A stretch of 64,000 nucleotides of DNA from Agrobacterium vaccinii (GTDB lineage Bacteria > Pseudomonadota > Alphaproteobacteria > Rhizobiales > Rhizobiaceae), in the NCBI RefSeq assembly GCF_021310995.1, contig NZ_CP054150.1, positions 2,754,501 to 2,818,500 on the forward strand, read 5' to 3'. The position numbers and the translations under genes are program-made. The first letter of the stretch is position 1; each line of letters opens with the position of its first letter. Below are positions 62,822 through 64,000 of this stretch, piece by piece. A model generated the notes under the pieces. It had not been told where the DNA came from and did no database searches. It worked only from the letters and a program-made list of their open reading frames with translations.

Positions 62822-62838
62822 ATTAGACTCGTTCTAAA
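62822..62838. promoter_or_regulatory. Iron control element (Irr-type box) upstream of bfd-bfr
   Basis: ATTAGACTCGTTCTAAA matches 13 of 16 defined positions of the Irr motif TTTAGAAC-N-GTTCTAAA, the right half perfectly. It lies about 100 bases before bfd. Irr is known to repress iron-storage genes under iron limitation in rhizobia, which fits. Confidence 0.65.
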
Positions 62839-62979
62839 CTTTACAAAAACCCTCTTATTTTCATTTATTTAGCTGTCATTGATCTGCAAAAAATCACGAT
62901 CAAATTTATATGAGCTGATGCATACCAAGCCTTCGCGATCACGGAAAGTTTACTGGATCAAGCCTGTCGGCTGGCTACC

Positions 62980-63705
62980 TCATGCAAAATACTGCCCGCC
63001 ATTGGCGGTGAGCGTCGACCCCGTAATGAAGCCCGCTTCGTCTGAAGCGAGAAACAGCACGCAGCGGGCAATCTCTTCCGGCTCACCCAACCGCCCAACC
63101 GGTATCTGCGGCAGAATGCGATCGTTCAGCACGTTCTCAGGGATGGCGCGCACCATTTCTGTTCCGATATAGCCGGGGCAGATCGCGTTGACGGTGATGT
63201 TGCGCGCTGCGCCTTCCTGCGCCAGAGCCTTCGTCAGGCCAATGTCTCCAGCCTTTGCCGCAGAGTAATTCGCCTGTCCCGCCTGCCCTTTTTGGCCGTT
63301 GATGGAGGATATGTTGACGATACGTCCAAAGCCACGCTCACGCATTCCGGGCCAGACAGGATGCGTCATATTGAATGCGCCGGTCAGGTTCGTGTCGATC
63401 ACATCCCGCCACTGCTGCGGCGTGATCTTATGGAACATGGCATCGCGGGTTATACCGGCATTGTTCACCAGAACCTCCACAGGGCCAATATCGCTCTCGA
63501 CCTTGGCAATGCCCGCCACGCAGGCATCGTAATCTCTAATATCCCAGCAATAGGCCGGAATGCCGGTATCGCGACGAAACTGCTCGGCGCGATCTTCAGT
63601 GAAAGCGTAGTTGACGGCAACCCTGTAGCCAGCGGCATGAAGTGCCTTCGCTATGGCTGCGCCAATGCCGCTGGTTCCGCCCGTTATCAATGCAACCCGG
63701 CTCAT
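62980..63705 (-). CDS. phbB: Acetoacetyl-CoA reductase
   Basis: NADPH-dependent short-chain dehydrogenase, 241 residues, second step of polyhydroxybutyrate synthesis. ALITGGTSGIGAAIAKAL, NNAGITRDAMFHKI, catalytic Ser and YxxxK (NYSAAKAGDIG) and the C-terminal LTANGGQYF fit. Start MSRVALITGG with AGGAGG upstream. It follows phaA by 126 bases. Confidence 0.95.
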   Translation of the reverse strand: MSRVALITGGTSGIGAAIAKALHAAGYRVAVNYAFTEDRAEQFRRDTGIPAYCWDIRDYDACVAGIAKVESDIGPVEVLVNNAGITRDAMFHKITPQQWRDVIDTNLTGAFNMTHPVWPGMRERGFGRIVNISSINGQKGQAGQANYSAAKAGDIGLTKALAQEGAARNITVNAICPGYIGTEMVRAIPENVLNDRILPQIPVGRLGEPEEIARCVLFLASDEAGFITGSTLTANGGQYFA

Positions 63706-63831
63706 ATTAAGGCCTCCTGTCATTCACTGTGTCAGCCTTTAGCGCATGTCGCCTCAAAACCTGTTGCTGTCTTGCGATAACGGCGTGCGTCACATTGGAG
63801 GCCATCATGGCATTTCGATGATCGGGGGCGC

Positions 63832-64000
63832 TCACATGCCCTCGATACACATCGCAACACCCATGCCGCCGCCGATGCAAAGGGTAACCAGCCCCTTCTT
63901 GGCACTGCGTCGCTTCATCTCGAACAGCAAGGTGTTGAGAACGCGCGCGCCGGATGCGCCGATGGGGTGACCGATGGCGATGGCCCCGCCATTGACGTTG
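63832..64000 (-). CDS. phaA: Acetyl-CoA acetyltransferase, 3' part only
   Basis: The window cuts this gene; only the last 55 or so residues are present. They include [19 protein letters not shown], with the catalytic His, and the active-site Cys in [11 protein letters not shown], ending CIEGM. This is the thiolase that makes acetoacetyl-CoA for PhbB next to it. Confidence 0.94.
   Translation of the reverse strand, partial: NVNGGAIAIGHPIGASGARVLNTLLFEMKRRSAKKGLVTLCIGGGMGVAMCIEGM

Overview
The window is a piece of chromosome from an alphaproteobacterium of the Rhizobiaceae, most probably Agrobacterium or a close Rhizobium relative. This rests on gene content and order: an F1-only atpHAGDC operon, mdh-sucCDAB followed by lpdA, hemC-hemD-Mic60-hemY, obgE-proB-proA-nadD-rsfS-rlmH, an Omp19-type lipoprotein, an Irr-type iron box and PHB genes. 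It is dense housekeeping chromosome. I see no insertion sequence, prophage, CRISPR array, rRNA or tRNA.

Layout. 1-8.5 kb: a soluble two-PAS chemoreceptor, then a minus-strand block of fdhD, an NtrC-type response regulator, its histidine kinase and an OFA-family carboxylate transporter. The transporter has its own sigma-54 promoter and paired upstream sites. 8.6-13.6 kb: the F1 ATP synthase operon. 13.9-18.8 kb: a small membrane protein, priA, a divergent XerC-type recombinase and a TraB/GumN protein. 19-21 kb: a BCCT osmolyte transporter. 21-31.2 kb: lpdA, LysE, MAPEG, odhB, sucA, sucD, sucC and mdh in one direction. 31.4-36.8 kb: zapE, an Omp19-like lipoprotein and sdhCDAB. 37-40.9 kb: a secreted unknown, a METTL20-like methyltransferase, EVE, YciI, gpsA and tsaD. 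41-46.7 kb: hemC, hemD, Mic60, hemY, TerB-like and YggT. 46.8-49.5 kb: ppa, a small membrane protein, a CitE-like lyase, DUF1737 and a minimal metalloprotease. 49.9-51.8 kb: rplU, rpmA and two GNATs. 52-61.9 kb: obgE, proB, proA, nadD, rsfS, rlmH, an EnvC-like activator, ctpA, a divergent deacetylase and rppH. 62-64 kb: bfr and bfd under an iron box, phbB, and the 3' end of phaA.

How the parts work together. The 2-oxoglutarate dehydrogenase, succinyl-CoA synthetase, succinate dehydrogenase and malate dehydrogenase genes form a near-complete oxidative half of the TCA cycle. The mdh and sdh operons share an upstream palindrome, so they may be co-regulated. ATP synthase uses the resulting gradient. 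The most informative regulatory finds are the sigma-54 module of the OFA transporter, the shared mdh/sdh palindrome, a CTG start for rsfS, the iron box before bfd, and an orphan plus-strand terminator upstream of the atp operon that could end an unannotated small RNA. I did not find a clearly unprecedented multi-gene system.
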